DNA of 17,364 nt from Clostridiales bacterium (GCA_019423635.1 JAHZBA010000006.1:87414-104777), one strand, 5' to 3'. Shown: positions 9,139 to 16,438, counted from the stretch's first letter. Numbers and translations are program-made. Notes: generated by a model not told the origin, from the sequence alone.

Positions 9139-9149
9139 GGTCAGACGCC

Positions 9150-9707
9150 ATGAAATTTTCCAAGTCAACGGTCTGGAAATGGCTGGTCCGCGTCCTTCTG
9201 GCGGGCTTCCTCCTGCTCTGGGCCCTCTCCACATGCTATTTGCTCTACGGCATCGTCACAAGCCGCTCCGTCTCCTGGGACGCCCTGGGCGCCTGGGGGA
9301 CCGTCACGGCGGCGGGCATCGCGGTGCTCACATACCGGGACTCCGTCCTCCGCGCGTGCCGGCTGGAGACGATCAGGGAGTTCTCCAGAATCCGGATGAA
9401 GTACCCCAACATGGCCCGCAAGGCCCATGTCCCCGGCGCGGAGGAGGAGCTGACGGCCTATCTGCGGGAGCTGGAGCGCTTCTGCGTGGGCGTGCTGGAG
9501 GGCGTGTACGACCTGGATGTGCTGGTGTCCCTGGCCGGCAATCTGCTGCTGACCCAGTACGACGGCTTCATGAAGCAGCTGATCGAAGAGCGCAGAAAGC
9601 AGACCGCGCAGCAGGCAACCGCGGGGACCATCTACATTGATTACATCACGGTCATGGAACAGATCCGGCGGAAAAAGCAGAGGAGGGCCGTCCCATGGGG
9701 AAACTGA
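9150..9707 (+). CDS. Small two-helix membrane protein inserted between the pglX halves (DUF4760-like, tentative)
   Basis: 185 residues from the ATG at 9150, preferred because GAGGT (9137-9141) lies eight bases upstream; an ATG at 9135 would add MRSDA but has no ribosome site. Two hydrophobic segments are visible: about residues 8-31 (WLVRVLLAGFLLLWALSTC...) and about 38-56 (around AWGTVTAAGIAVLTY). A soluble helical domain follows, with the segment YLRELERFCVGVLEGVYDLD near residues 107-126. That pattern of membrane helices, then an ELERFavG...gvYDldv motif, recalls DUF4760-type proteins, a weak match from memory. It overlaps pglX-C by 13 bp and nearly abuts pglX-N, and its GC-rich codon use matches its neighbours, so it is a settled part of the operon. 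Its function is unknown; a membrane anchor or effector for BREX is possible but unproven. Confidence 0.8.
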   Translation: MKFSKSTVWKWLVRVLLAGFLLLWALSTCYLLYGIVTSRSVSWDALGAWGTVTAAGIAVLTYRDSVLRACRLETIREFSRIRMKYPNMARKAHVPGAEEELTAYLRELERFCVGVLEGVYDLDVLVSLAGNLLLTQYDGFMKQLIEERRKQTAQQATAGTIYIDYITVMEQIRRKKQRRAVPWGN

Positions 9708-10636
9708 TCTCCGAAAAATTCGACGCCTGGCAGGCGGAGTGTGAGGAGCGCTTCCATCAGCTCCAGGCCAACGAGGAGGCGCTGAACCGGATCTTTCTCG
9801 GCGTCTACGGCCTCCGGGATCAGCTGTCCCCCCAGGTGGCGGAGCGGGATGTGACGGTGCACCGGATCTTCCGCACCCGGGAGGAGGTGCCCGAGGCCAT
9901 GCGGGGCAGTCCCTATGTCCGCCTTCTCCGGGATGAGATCACCTCCCTGCTGTCCTACGCCGTGGGCTGCATGTTCGGGCGCTACTCCCTGGACTGCGAG
10001 GGTCTGGTCTACGCCGGCGGAGCGTGGGACGCGGGCAAATACCCCACCTTCCCCCCGGTTGCGGACAACATCCTGCCCATCTGTGACGACGACTACTTCG
10101 ACGGCGACATCACCGGGCGGCTGGTGCGGTGGGTGGAGACGGTCTACGGCGCGGACACACTGGAGGAGAACCTGAAGTTCCTCGCCGGAGCTCTGGGGGG
10201 GAAGGGCGCGCCCAGGGAGGTGCTGCGCCGCTACTTCCTCAACGATTTCTACGCCGACCACCTGAAGACCTACCGCAGGCGGCCCATCTACTGGCTCTTC
10301 GACAGCGGCCGGAAGAACGGCTTCAAGGCCCTCATCTACATGCACCGCTACCGCAGCGACCTGCTGGCCTGCCTGCGCACCGACTACGTCCACGAACAGC
10401 AGGAGCGCTACCGCACCCAGCTGGACCACATCGCCGCGGATCTCCGGCGCTCCGCCGGGCCGGAGCGGGTGCGGCTGATGAAGCGGCAGAAAAAGCTGCA
10501 GGAGCAGGCGCTGGAGGTGCAGAAATACGAGGAGAAGATCCACCATCTGGCGGATCAGAACCTGGAGATCCACCTGGACGATGGCGTGCGGCACAACTAC
10601 GCGCTGTTTGGGGACGTCCTGGCAAAGCTGACGTAA
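9695..10636 (+). CDS. pglX: PglX C-terminal domain encoded as a separate gene
   Basis: 313 residues that correspond to the C-terminal quarter of ordinary PglX. The start ISEKFDAWQAECEERFHQL and then ANEEALNRIFLGVYGLRDQL, VAERDVTV, LSYAVGCMFGRYSLD, EGLVYAGGAWD, VYGADTLEENLKFLAGALG and RRPIYWLFDSGRKNGFKAL are all segments I know from the continuous protein. The end, a coiled coil followed by HLDDGVRHNYALFGDVLAKL, is the normal PglX end. AGGAGG (9681-9686) lies eight bases before its own ATG, so it is translated as a distinct polypeptide, in a different frame from both the upstream membrane gene and pglX-N. 870 plus 313 residues gives 1183, a full PglX with nothing evidently lost. It has no methyltransferase motifs of its own and presumably assembles with the N-terminal part. 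Confidence 0.92.
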   Translation: MGKLISEKFDAWQAECEERFHQLQANEEALNRIFLGVYGLRDQLSPQVAERDVTVHRIFRTREEVPEAMRGSPYVRLLRDEITSLLSYAVGCMFGRYSLDCEGLVYAGGAWDAGKYPTFPPVADNILPICDDDYFDGDITGRLVRWVETVYGADTLEENLKFLAGALGGKGAPREVLRRYFLNDFYADHLKTYRRRPIYWLFDSGRKNGFKALIYMHRYRSDLLACLRTDYVHEQQERYRTQLDHIAADLRRSAGPERVRLMKRQKKLQEQALEVQKYEEKIHHLADQNLEIHLDDGVRHNYALFGDVLAKLT

Positions 10637-10651
10637 AGGAGGGGAACGGCC

Positions 10652-13228
10652 ATGTCCCTGGAATCCATCCAGACCGCGCTCCGGCAGCGCTTCTCCGCTC
10701 CCCTGCCGGAGTTCTGCCGGCGGCGGATCATCTTCTGGAGCGATGAGGCCCGGGAGTTCGACACCCTGCCGGAGGAGCTGGACCTCCCCGGCGTGGGGAT
10801 CATTCGGCTCACCGGCTCCAACAACTTCGCGGTGAAGAAGCTGCTGCTCCACGACGACCCCCACGGGGACTATCTCATCTACAACCCCCTCCCCCGGGAG
10901 AGGCCGGAGGAGAACTGGCTGCGGGATCTGGAGCTCTGCAGCGAGGAGTACCGGGCGGACCTGGTGTCCGAGCAGATGCGGGAGCTGCACCTCCCCGAGA
11001 CGCCGGCCATGCGCAAAACCGTGAAGCGCTACGGCCGTTTCCTGGGGAACAAGGAGCGCCTCCAGAAGCTGCGCAAAATCGGCCGGGAATACCAGACGCC
11101 CCTGCAGCTGCAGCTGGACATCCTGGCGGTTCTGGCGGGGCTGAACGGCGGCTCGGCCCAGGACGTGTTCATCGCCGTGCTCTCGGCGGGATGGGAGGAG
11201 CAGCAGAACGCCGTCTTCAACAGCATCTGCAAGTTCGGCGACCCGGAGGACTTCTGGCAGCTGGTCCACCGCTACACCGGGTATCACCATGAGGAGACCG
11301 GCACCCTCCGCCGCTTTGCCGCCCACGTGCTGCTGACGGCGCTGGCCCAGACGGCGGACCGGCGGATTCTCCGGGGGCTGGAGGACCTGGTCTCCGAGTC
11401 CTGCACCGCCTTCTGCTACAGCATCGTCCACCAGTGGCGGGAGCAGGGAGACCGCCGGACCCTGTGGGAGCTGTGCCGCGGCGTGGAGCAGGAGCTGCGG
11501 CTTCATGAACGGCTGGAGCGCCAGGACACGGAGGCCCTTTTGACCGCGGACCTCTTCCCCGCCATTCACGAGGTGCTCCTGGAGCGCTTCTTCTCGGAGA
11601 TCGCGGCGCAGGTGGTCAAGACGGAGCTCATTTTGAAGACCGTGGAGAACCGGCGCACCGCCGCCTGGCAGGAGCGGTTTGCCGACTGCTATGACTGCCT
11701 CTGCTTTCTCGCCCGGATGCAGCAGTTCTACCAGGAGCACGCCGCCGGATTCCACATGGCGGAGCCGGCGGCGGTCTGGAAGTGCTACACGGAGCAGCTC
11801 TACGAGATGGACAGCCATTACCGCCGCTTCCACCTCGCCTTCGGCGCCGCCCTCCGGGACAGCAACCCCCGCCTGGAGGACGGGCTGAAGCACGCGGCGG
11901 ACTACGTGGAGGGGCTCTACAGCAACTGGTATCTCCAGGAGCTCAACGGCTGCTGGACCAACGCCGCCGGGGAGGACCTGACCGCCCGGGGCAGCGTCCC
12001 CGGAATCGGCAGACAGCGGGATTTCTACGCCCGCTACGTCCAGCCCCTGGCGGGAAAGGGCATCCGGACCTTCGTCATCATCTCCGACGCCCTGCGCTAT
12101 GAGACGGCGGCGGAGCTCTGCGGCCGTCTCGCGGGGACCACCCGGGGAAGCGCCCGGCTGGAGTCCATGCAGGCGGTGTTCCCGTCTGTCACCAAGTTCG
12201 GCATGGCGGCGCTGCTGCCGGGCCGGGCCCTCTCCCTCAGCGAGGAGATGGAGGTCCTGGTGGACGGCCTGCCCACCCGCACGGCGGCGGAGCGGGAGAA
12301 GGTCCTCCGCGCCGCCAACGAAAAGAGCGTGGCTGTCCAGTACAAGGAGGTCCTGGGCATGAAGCGGGCGGAGCGCCGGGAGCTGGTCAGCGGCCGGGAC
12401 GTGGTTTACATCTACCACGACATCATTGACGCCACCGGCCACAAGCCGGCGACGGAGCAGAAGGTCTTCGAGGCCTGCGACACCGCGGTGCAGGAGCTTT
12501 TGAACCTGCTGCGCATCGTCGTCAACGACATGCAGGGGACGGACGTCTTCCTCACATCGGACCACGGCTTCCTCTACACCTACAGCCCCCTGCGGGAGGG
12601 GGAGAAGCTGACAAAGGCCGTGATCGACGGGCCGGTCTGCGAGGCGGGGCGGCGCTACGCCCTCACGCCGCCGTCGGCCCGGGCGGAGTTCCTTCTGCCG
12701 GTGCGGATGGAGGAGCTGGGCGGCACGCCGGTCCGGGGCTTCACCCCCCGGGACCCCACCCGGCTCAAGACCTCCGGCGGGGAGAACTATGTCCACGGCG
12801 GCATCAGCCTCCAGGAGCTGGCGGTGCCGGTGATCGTGTACAAGAATCTCCGCTCCGGCAGCCGGCAGTACGTGGAGCCCTCCGCCGCCCGGTTACAGCT
12901 GCTCAGCGAGAGCCGGAAGGTCTCCAACCGCCTGTTCTCCCTGGACTTCTTCCAGCGCCAGCCGGTGGGGGACAAGGTCCGGCCCTGCGCCTACACGATC
13001 TGCATGACGGACGAGGAGGGCGTACCTGTCAGCGACCGGCAGACCGTCATCGCCGACCGCACCGGCGAAAACGCCTCCCAGCGCGTCTTCCGCGTGCGCC
13101 TCAGCCTCCGGCCCCGGGTCTATGACAGCCGGCGGGTCTACCGTCTGGTCATCGCCGGCGAGAGCGGGGAGATCGAGGAAGCGGAGTTTCAGATTGATAT
13201 CCCCTACGGCGGAGACGGCGAGCTGTAG
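10652..13228 (+). CDS. pglZ: BREX-1 PglZ, alkaline phosphatase superfamily
   Basis: 858 residues, the normal type 1 length. The N-terminal half is helical and family-specific, with RRRIIFWSDEAREF near the start. The phosphatase-fold domain has the metal-binding strand FVIISDALRYETAAEL with Asp479, then VVYIYHDIIDATGHK near 583-597, and FLTSDHGFLYTYS with Asp637-His638, followed by HGGISLQELAVPVIVY near 711-726. The C-terminal 120 residues form a beta-rich tail. Family knowledge: PglZ is the most widely shared BREX protein, is essential, and has a predicted metal-dependent phosphatase or nuclease site. AGGAGG (10638-10643) begins one base after the pglX-C stop, eight bases before the ATG. It is the last gene of the operon, with a strong terminator 30 bp beyond the stop; no brxL follows. 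Confidence 0.95.
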   Translation: MSLESIQTALRQRFSAPLPEFCRRRIIFWSDEAREFDTLPEELDLPGVGIIRLTGSNNFAVKKLLLHDDPHGDYLIYNPLPRERPEENWLRDLELCSEEYRADLVSEQMRELHLPETPAMRKTVKRYGRFLGNKERLQKLRKIGREYQTPLQLQLDILAVLAGLNGGSAQDVFIAVLSAGWEEQQNAVFNSICKFGDPEDFWQLVHRYTGYHHEETGTLRRFAAHVLLTALAQTADRRILRGLEDLVSESCTAFCYSIVHQWREQGDRRTLWELCRGVEQELRLHERLERQDTEALLTADLFPAIHEVLLERFFSEIAAQVVKTELILKTVENRRTAAWQERFADCYDCLCFLARMQQFYQEHAAGFHMAEPAAVWKCYTEQLYEMDSHYRRFHLAFGAALRDSNPRLEDGLKHAADYVEGLYSNWYLQELNGCWTNAAGEDLTARGSVPGIGRQRDFYARYVQPLAGKGIRTFVIISDALRYETAAELCGRLAGTTRGSARLESMQAVFPSVTKFGMAALLPGRALSLSEEMEVLVDGLPTRTAAEREKVLRAANEKSVAVQYKEVLGMKRAERRELVSGRDVVYIYHDIIDATGHKPATEQKVFEACDTAVQELLNLLRIVVNDMQGTDVFLTSDHGFLYTYSPLREGEKLTKAVIDGPVCEAGRRYALTPPSARAEFLLPVRMEELGGTPVRGFTPRDPTRLKTSGGENYVHGGISLQELAVPVIVYKNLRSGSRQYVEPSAARLQLLSESRKVSNRLFSLDFFQRQPVGDKVRPCAYTICMTDEEGVPVSDRQTVIADRTGENASQRVFRVRLSLRPRVYDSRRVYRLVIAGESGEIEEAEFQIDIPYGGDGEL

Positions 13229-13257
13229 GCCCCCGGACGAACCGGAATCCCGGGCCA

Positions 13258-13299
13258 AAACAGCGGAGGTCAAGGTGAGCACCTTGACCTCCGCTGTTT
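13258..13299. terminator. Bidirectional rho-independent terminator of the BREX operon and the convergent gene
   Basis: A perfect 19-bp stem (13258-13276 with 13281-13299) around the loop GAGC. The stem ends in AAAC/GTTT, giving a short T run on each strand. It lies between pglZ and the minus-strand gene that ends at 13347, so it can serve both transcripts. It closes the operon right after pglZ. Confidence 0.9.
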
Positions 13300-13346
13300 A
13301 CTTTGACGCCTAATATCTTCAAAAATACTGACAGCAGTCCGGCGCG

Positions 13347-13712
13347 TCAAACGCCATAACGCCTGATTTCACGAGCCGCCGCAAGCCTGTTGAACAGTGC
13401 CGCCCAGGCCTCGACCAGGATGAGAAACGAGAGGAGCAGAAGGATGATGCAATAGGAGTAATTCCTGGCGCACAGGGCTTCAAACCAGTCTGCCGCCAGT
13501 TTGACGTAGTGGTATATTCTGCAGCTTTGGATGTGCGGTGCAAGGTTTTGCAATGCGGACACCCCCGCCAGGTCAGGCAGCCACCCCAAATGGGAAAGAA
13601 GGCCCCATCCGCACAGCACAAATGCGCCAAGTGAAATCAGAAAGAATCCTGCGGCGACTGACGTCTGCACGAGCCATTTCAAGAGAAATCGCCAGTCTGT
13701 ATGCTTGTGCAT
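13347..13712 (-). CDS. Small membrane protein, two predicted helices, unknown function
   Basis: 121 residues with hydrophobic segments at about 14-38 (around AAGFFLISLGAFVLCGWGLL) and 85-107 (around YCIILLLLSFLILVEAWAAL), joined by a roughly 45-residue polar loop with three Cys in the whole loop/second-helix region, and ending in basic residues. I do not recognise a family. The hydrophobic pattern, the lower GC than the BREX genes and its position against a shared terminator support a real gene. The ribosome site is weak (AGGG about 9 bases before the ATG at 13712) and no good promoter was found, which lowers confidence. It faces the BREX operon and may be unrelated to it. Confidence 0.55.
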   Translation of the reverse strand: MHKHTDWRFLLKWLVQTSVAAGFFLISLGAFVLCGWGLLSHLGWLPDLAGVSALQNLAPHIQSCRIYHYVKLAADWFEALCARNYSYCIILLLLSFLILVEAWAALFNRLAAAREIRRYGV

Positions 13713-14010
13713 ACCGTAATCCCTGCGCTTGAGTTTTCCGGTGTGTCGTTTGTCATGGAATCCTGTATTTTTATCGGGATTTTTTATAGATTTTGTCCTC
13801 CTTTCTGGAAATTTTTACAAGATCCTGTCTCGAGAAAGAAGAACCGTTTCTTCCTCTTGCCGCTGAAGCGGCCGTTGTCCTCAACGGTTCCGCCTTTGGG
13901 GGTGGTACTTCTTTTCCCGGCCCCCATGGGCGTTCCCGTGAGACAACAAAAGCGGCGCAGGGATTGCAATTCCCTACACCGCTACAAACGCACAGCCTCA
14001 TTCCCCCCTC
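13713..14010. other. Gene-free stretch with three adjacent small hairpins
   Basis: No coding region is supported. Three perfect hairpins follow one another: GAAGAA/TTCTTC (13838-13853), GCCGCT/AGCGGC (13859-13872) and CCGTTG/CAACGG (13872-13887). A near-palindrome around GGGATTGCAATTCCC lies at about 13960-13975. Read on the minus strand these lie upstream of the small membrane protein gene and could be a leader structure. An AAGGAGG-like stretch on the minus strand near 13797-13804 is not followed by a start codon. Confidence 0.5.
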
Positions 14011-14039
14011 TTGCGAAAAAGCATAGAAGGGGGTATAAT
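14011..14039 (+). promoter_or_regulatory. Strong promoter of a short transcription unit
   Basis: TTGCGA (14011-14016) and a perfect TATAAT (14034-14039) with the ideal 17-bp spacing. The predicted transcript would start near 14046. It is the best promoter match in the gene-poor region and leads straight to the terminator at 14095-14137. Confidence 0.75.
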
Positions 14040-14045
14040 GAAAAA

Positions 14046-14138
14046 CAGGCGCAGTGATATCTGCTGTGTGGGAGAGGTGGATTCTCCTGCATAGGGCCGG
14101 ACGGGTGCTGGTAACACCCTTCCGGCCTGCCTTTTTTG
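14046..14138 (+). ncRNA. Candidate small RNA of about 90 nt, family not recognised
   Basis: A consensus promoter, about 50 bases of transcribed sequence and a strong terminator form a self-contained unit with no gene on the same strand within 2 kb downstream. The RNA would contain hairpin GCAG/CTGC (14051-14064), hairpin GGAGA/TCTCC (14071-14087) and the terminator hairpin. I tried to match it to SRP, 6S, tetrahydrofolate, preQ1, fluoride and ZTP RNAs and saw none of their conserved cores. The only reading frame is an 18-codon one at 14038 whose ATG overlaps the -10 box, so it would start before the transcript; a leader peptide is therefore unlikely. It could be a regulatory RNA or a relic leader whose gene was lost. 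Confidence 0.6.
14095..14137 (+). terminator. Rho-independent terminator of the short unit
   Basis: GGCCGGA (14095-14101) pairs with TCCGGCC (14121-14127) and GGGTG (14103-14107) with CACCC (14115-14119), with one C-T mismatch between, and a T6 run at 14132-14137 follows. It is a long GC-rich stem ending in a U tract, in the plus direction only. Confidence 0.85.
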
Positions 14139-14450
14139 TTGTCTTATTGACATTATACAGCTTTTTCCGCGGGAATGCAATAGGGCATTTCCACGGAAAA
14201 GAGGAGGATGGGTCCTCAGGCGGGGATTGCGCGGCGCGTCTCCCGTCCGATTGATTGTAACGCATCTTGACTTCCGGAAATCCGCGGGACATAGCGCCTA
14301 TCCCGAAAGAAGACGTGCGCAGATTGCACCGTCAGATTTTACGCCAGACAAGGCGGTTTTTCACAGGCGGGCTGTCGCCCGGCAAGAAAAACCAACGAAG
14401 GATGGCGTAAACTATGCAGGCAGGATGCGTGCGGATGATTTTGGGATGGG
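14138..14450. other. Gene-free stretch
   Basis: No coding region is supported on either strand. It contains a small hairpin, CGGGC/GCCCG (14368-14381), and a GAGGAGG directly against an ATG at about 14208 that opens only 20 codons and is too close to be a ribosome site. An attachment site of the neighbouring element could lie here, because large serine recombinases often sit next to one, but I could not define one. Confidence 0.4.
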
Positions 14451-14466
14451 CTCATAGTATAAGCGA

Positions 14467-14495
14467 GGCCGGGCGGCAGAGGCTGCCGCCCGGCC
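14467..14495. terminator. Perfect 12-bp hairpin at the end of the recombinase frame
   Basis: GGCCGGGCGGCA (14467-14478) pairs perfectly with TGCCGCCCGGCC (14484-14495) around GAGGC. It is followed on the plus strand by TGATCCTTTTC, a weak T run; no T run follows on the minus strand. It lies inside the last codons of the extended recombinase frame and may be an intergenic transcription stop. Confidence 0.55.
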
Positions 14496-14699
14496 TGATC
14501 CTTTTCAAAAGACGCACAGGCACTGCGCCAAACGCCCGGAATGCCTCCAAAACAGGCCTTTCCTTGGATTGGAACGGTTGGACGCGGGTTCGACCGATTT
14601 GATTTTGCCATGTGTTGACAAAAAGATGCGGGCACCAGCCCACATCCCCCGTCTCTCTCGGCCTGGAATCCAGCAAAGCGAATCCGGGCCGAAAGCGAA

Positions 14700-14761
14700 G
14701 AAATTCCCACCAGAGTGCAGTTTTCGCCGCAAGGCGGAAACGGAACGGTGGTGGGAATTTC
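14700..14761. repeat. 62-bp palindromic intergenic repeat
   Basis: GAAATTCCCACCA (14700-14712) and TGGTGGGAATTTC (14749-14761) are perfect 13-bp inverted arms. Between them is a nested stem, CGCC/GGCG (14725-14736), closed by a GCAA tetraloop of the GNRA class. From memory, this TTCCCACCA-type element occurs repeatedly in Clostridia near mobile-element recombinases. It lies inside the run-on C-terminus of the recombinase frame, indicating that this part of the frame is not original coding sequence. Confidence 0.75.
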
Positions 14762-16194
14762 TGAGCTGGTGGAGCGACCGCAACCAACGGTGAACACCCC
14801 GCATGACTTGAAACCGCGTCCTCAAAGTGTTTCTCTATCTCGTCCAGCAGAATATCGTCAATGGTAATCGGCCTGTCGCCGCCGTTGAGGATCAGCGTCA
14901 TTCTATCGTCGTAGAGGTAGACGGCCCGGAGGAAAATATTCACCATTCCCCGGCGGTTGTTCTCGTCATTGACATTCCCTCGTTTCAGCGAATAGAGAAA
15001 CGCCTTGATCTGTGGAGCGGTGAATGTAACTTGCCTTCCCATCTCAATGGCAAGCTGGCCCTGCAATTCGTTCTTTTCCTGCTTGCGCTTCTCGATGCGC
15101 TCGGTAATCATATCCACCGCCTGCCCGCGCTCCAACGCTTTCCAGAGGTTTTCTATGGCGGCGTCCGCCTCTTGAATTGCCGCCTTGATGCGCTTGATGG
15201 CTGAACTGTCATAGTCGGCCTCACAAGCGGCAGCAACCGCAAGGGCGATTTTCTCAATGTTGCTGTCTGTCAACAGCTTGCGGCACTCCAAAACAACCCT
15301 GTCCTCGATTTTCTGCTTATTGACAACTTTCTTTCGACAAGTCTTTTTCTTGGCACTCTTGCAGGCGTAATAGTGGTAGGCCGTCCCGGATTTTCCTGTG
15401 CCGCCGTAGCCAGTCATCATCTCCCGGCAGTAGCCACAAAACAGCTTCGTCGTCAGAAGATATTCCTCCCTGCCTCTGGAACGGGCAGGGGCTTTTTTGT
15501 TACGGTCGAGGATATGTTGTACCCGCTCAAAAAGCTCGTCCTCAATGATGCGGGGCATACCGTCCGCTGTTTCCGTGTCTTTGTAGATATAATAGCCGAC
15601 GTATCGTTTATTTCGCAAAAGGCGGTGCAGGCTGTTCTTGTTGAACTCCTTGCCCTGTGAGGTTTTGACCTGCTTTGCGTTGAGATACTTTGTGATTTCA
15701 GCGACGGTTTTCCCGCTGGCATACATTTCAAAAATCTCCCGGACAACGGCAGCCCCATCCGGGTCAACATGAAAGCGGCGTTCCTCGTCCACATAGTAGC
15801 CAAGGCCGGGATTGCTCCCGTTGCTCAAACACTTTTCGGCGTTAATGTCCATGCCCCGCCGTATCTTTTGGGACAGCTCCGCCGAATAATATTCGGCCAT
15901 GCTCTCCAACACGCCCTCCACCAAAATACCGCTGGCGTCGTCGCTGATGTTCTCCCTTGCGGAGATCACTCGGACGCCATTCTTTTTTAGCTTGGCCTTG
16001 TTGATGGCACTATCATAGCGGTTCCGAGCGAAACGGTCAAGCTGATAGACAAGCACGCCTTCAAAAATGTGCTTATCGCTGTCGGCAATCATACGCTGGT
16101 ACTCGGCCCGGCTGTCCGTCGTACCGCTCTGCGCCCGGTCGATGTATTCGCCGATCACGATATGCCCGCTGTTCTTGGCGAAAACATTATAAAA

Positions 16195-16229
16195 GCCATA
16201 GACCCATTGCAGCACAATGGGTCTATGGC
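16195..16229 (-). terminator. Perfect 15-bp hairpin with T tracts at the recombinase breakpoint
   Basis: GCCATAGACCCATTG (16195-16209) pairs perfectly with 16215-16229 around a 5-base loop. On the minus strand it is followed by TTTTATAATGTTTT, so it has the form of a terminator in the direction of the recombinase. It lies exactly where recombinase similarity begins. It could have come with an inserted or deleted segment that removed the gene's 5' end. Confidence 0.75.
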
Positions 16230-16239
16230 CTGAGACTAT

Positions 16240-16261
16240 CGAATTTACTACGAATTTACTA
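16240..16261. repeat. Two 11-bp direct repeats
   Basis: CGAATTTACTA occurs twice in tandem (16240-16250 and 16251-16261), 10 bp from the hairpin at the recombinase breakpoint. AT-rich tandem repeats next to an inverted repeat could be a binding site or a footprint of the rearrangement. Confidence 0.6.
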
Positions 16262-16386
16262 CTTTTGCCGAAATCGTCCACCAATACGCCCCATAGGGGA
16301 ACTTGCTGTGAATCTTTCAAGGCTCTACCATAATACCACTCCATATTCTCGTATTCAATAGTCAATCGAACAAATTCAGCATTTTC

Positions 16387-16438
16387 CCGCTGGTCCCAGT
16401 ATAGGGCCAGCGGATTTTTCGCGTCCTTGCCAGGACGC
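16387..16438 (+). terminator. Two hairpins upstream of the small element gene; the first is terminator-like
   Basis: Hairpin A pairs CCGCTGG-CCC (16387-16397, one bulged T) with GGG-CCAGCGG (16404-16413) and is followed by ATTTTT, a plus-strand terminator form. Hairpin B pairs GCGTCCT (16421-16427) with AGGACGC (16432-16438) around TGCC. They precede the ribosome site of the gene at 16473, so they may end antisense transcripts from the left or act as a leader attenuator of that gene. Confidence 0.55.

Larger units (their letters stand above)
14452..16365 (-). pseudogene. Large serine recombinase remnant (catalytic N-terminus missing, C-terminus run-on)
   Basis: A 637-codon frame opening at TTG 16365. 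From about residue 60 it is a clear large serine recombinase: VIGEYIDRAQSGTT, VYQLDRFARNRYDS, then the segments ENISDDASGILVEGVLESMA and AEYYSAELSQKIRRGMDINA, the recombinase domain (about 200-300), a zinc-ribbon FCGYC...YYACKS...C near 320-355, and a C-terminal coiled coil. The family begins with a strand carrying the catalytic serine (YARYSS-type) followed by SIEGQ; here the first 60 residues are unrelated and no such motif occurs in any frame nearby. The switch falls at a perfect hairpin at 16195-16229. At the other end, family similarity stops near residue 525 (about 14797) and the frame continues 115 codons into an intergenic palindrome. I therefore call it non-functional. It probably once integrated or excised the element to the right. 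Confidence 0.7.

Noticed and set aside
9135..9707. pglX broken by a simple frameshift or sequencing error
   Set aside because: The two parts are 556 bp apart, the segment between is an intact gene with membrane helices and a ribosome site, and the C-terminal part has its own AGGAGG and ATG. One indel cannot restore a single frame.
14038..14094. 18-codon leader peptide with an AAGGGGG-like ribosome site
   Set aside because: Its ATG overlaps the -10 box, so the transcript should start after it; it would need an unseen upstream promoter.
13771..14292. 173-codon minus-strand frame
   Set aside because: It runs through the strong plus-strand promoter, the terminator and several hairpins, has odd composition and no ribosome site.
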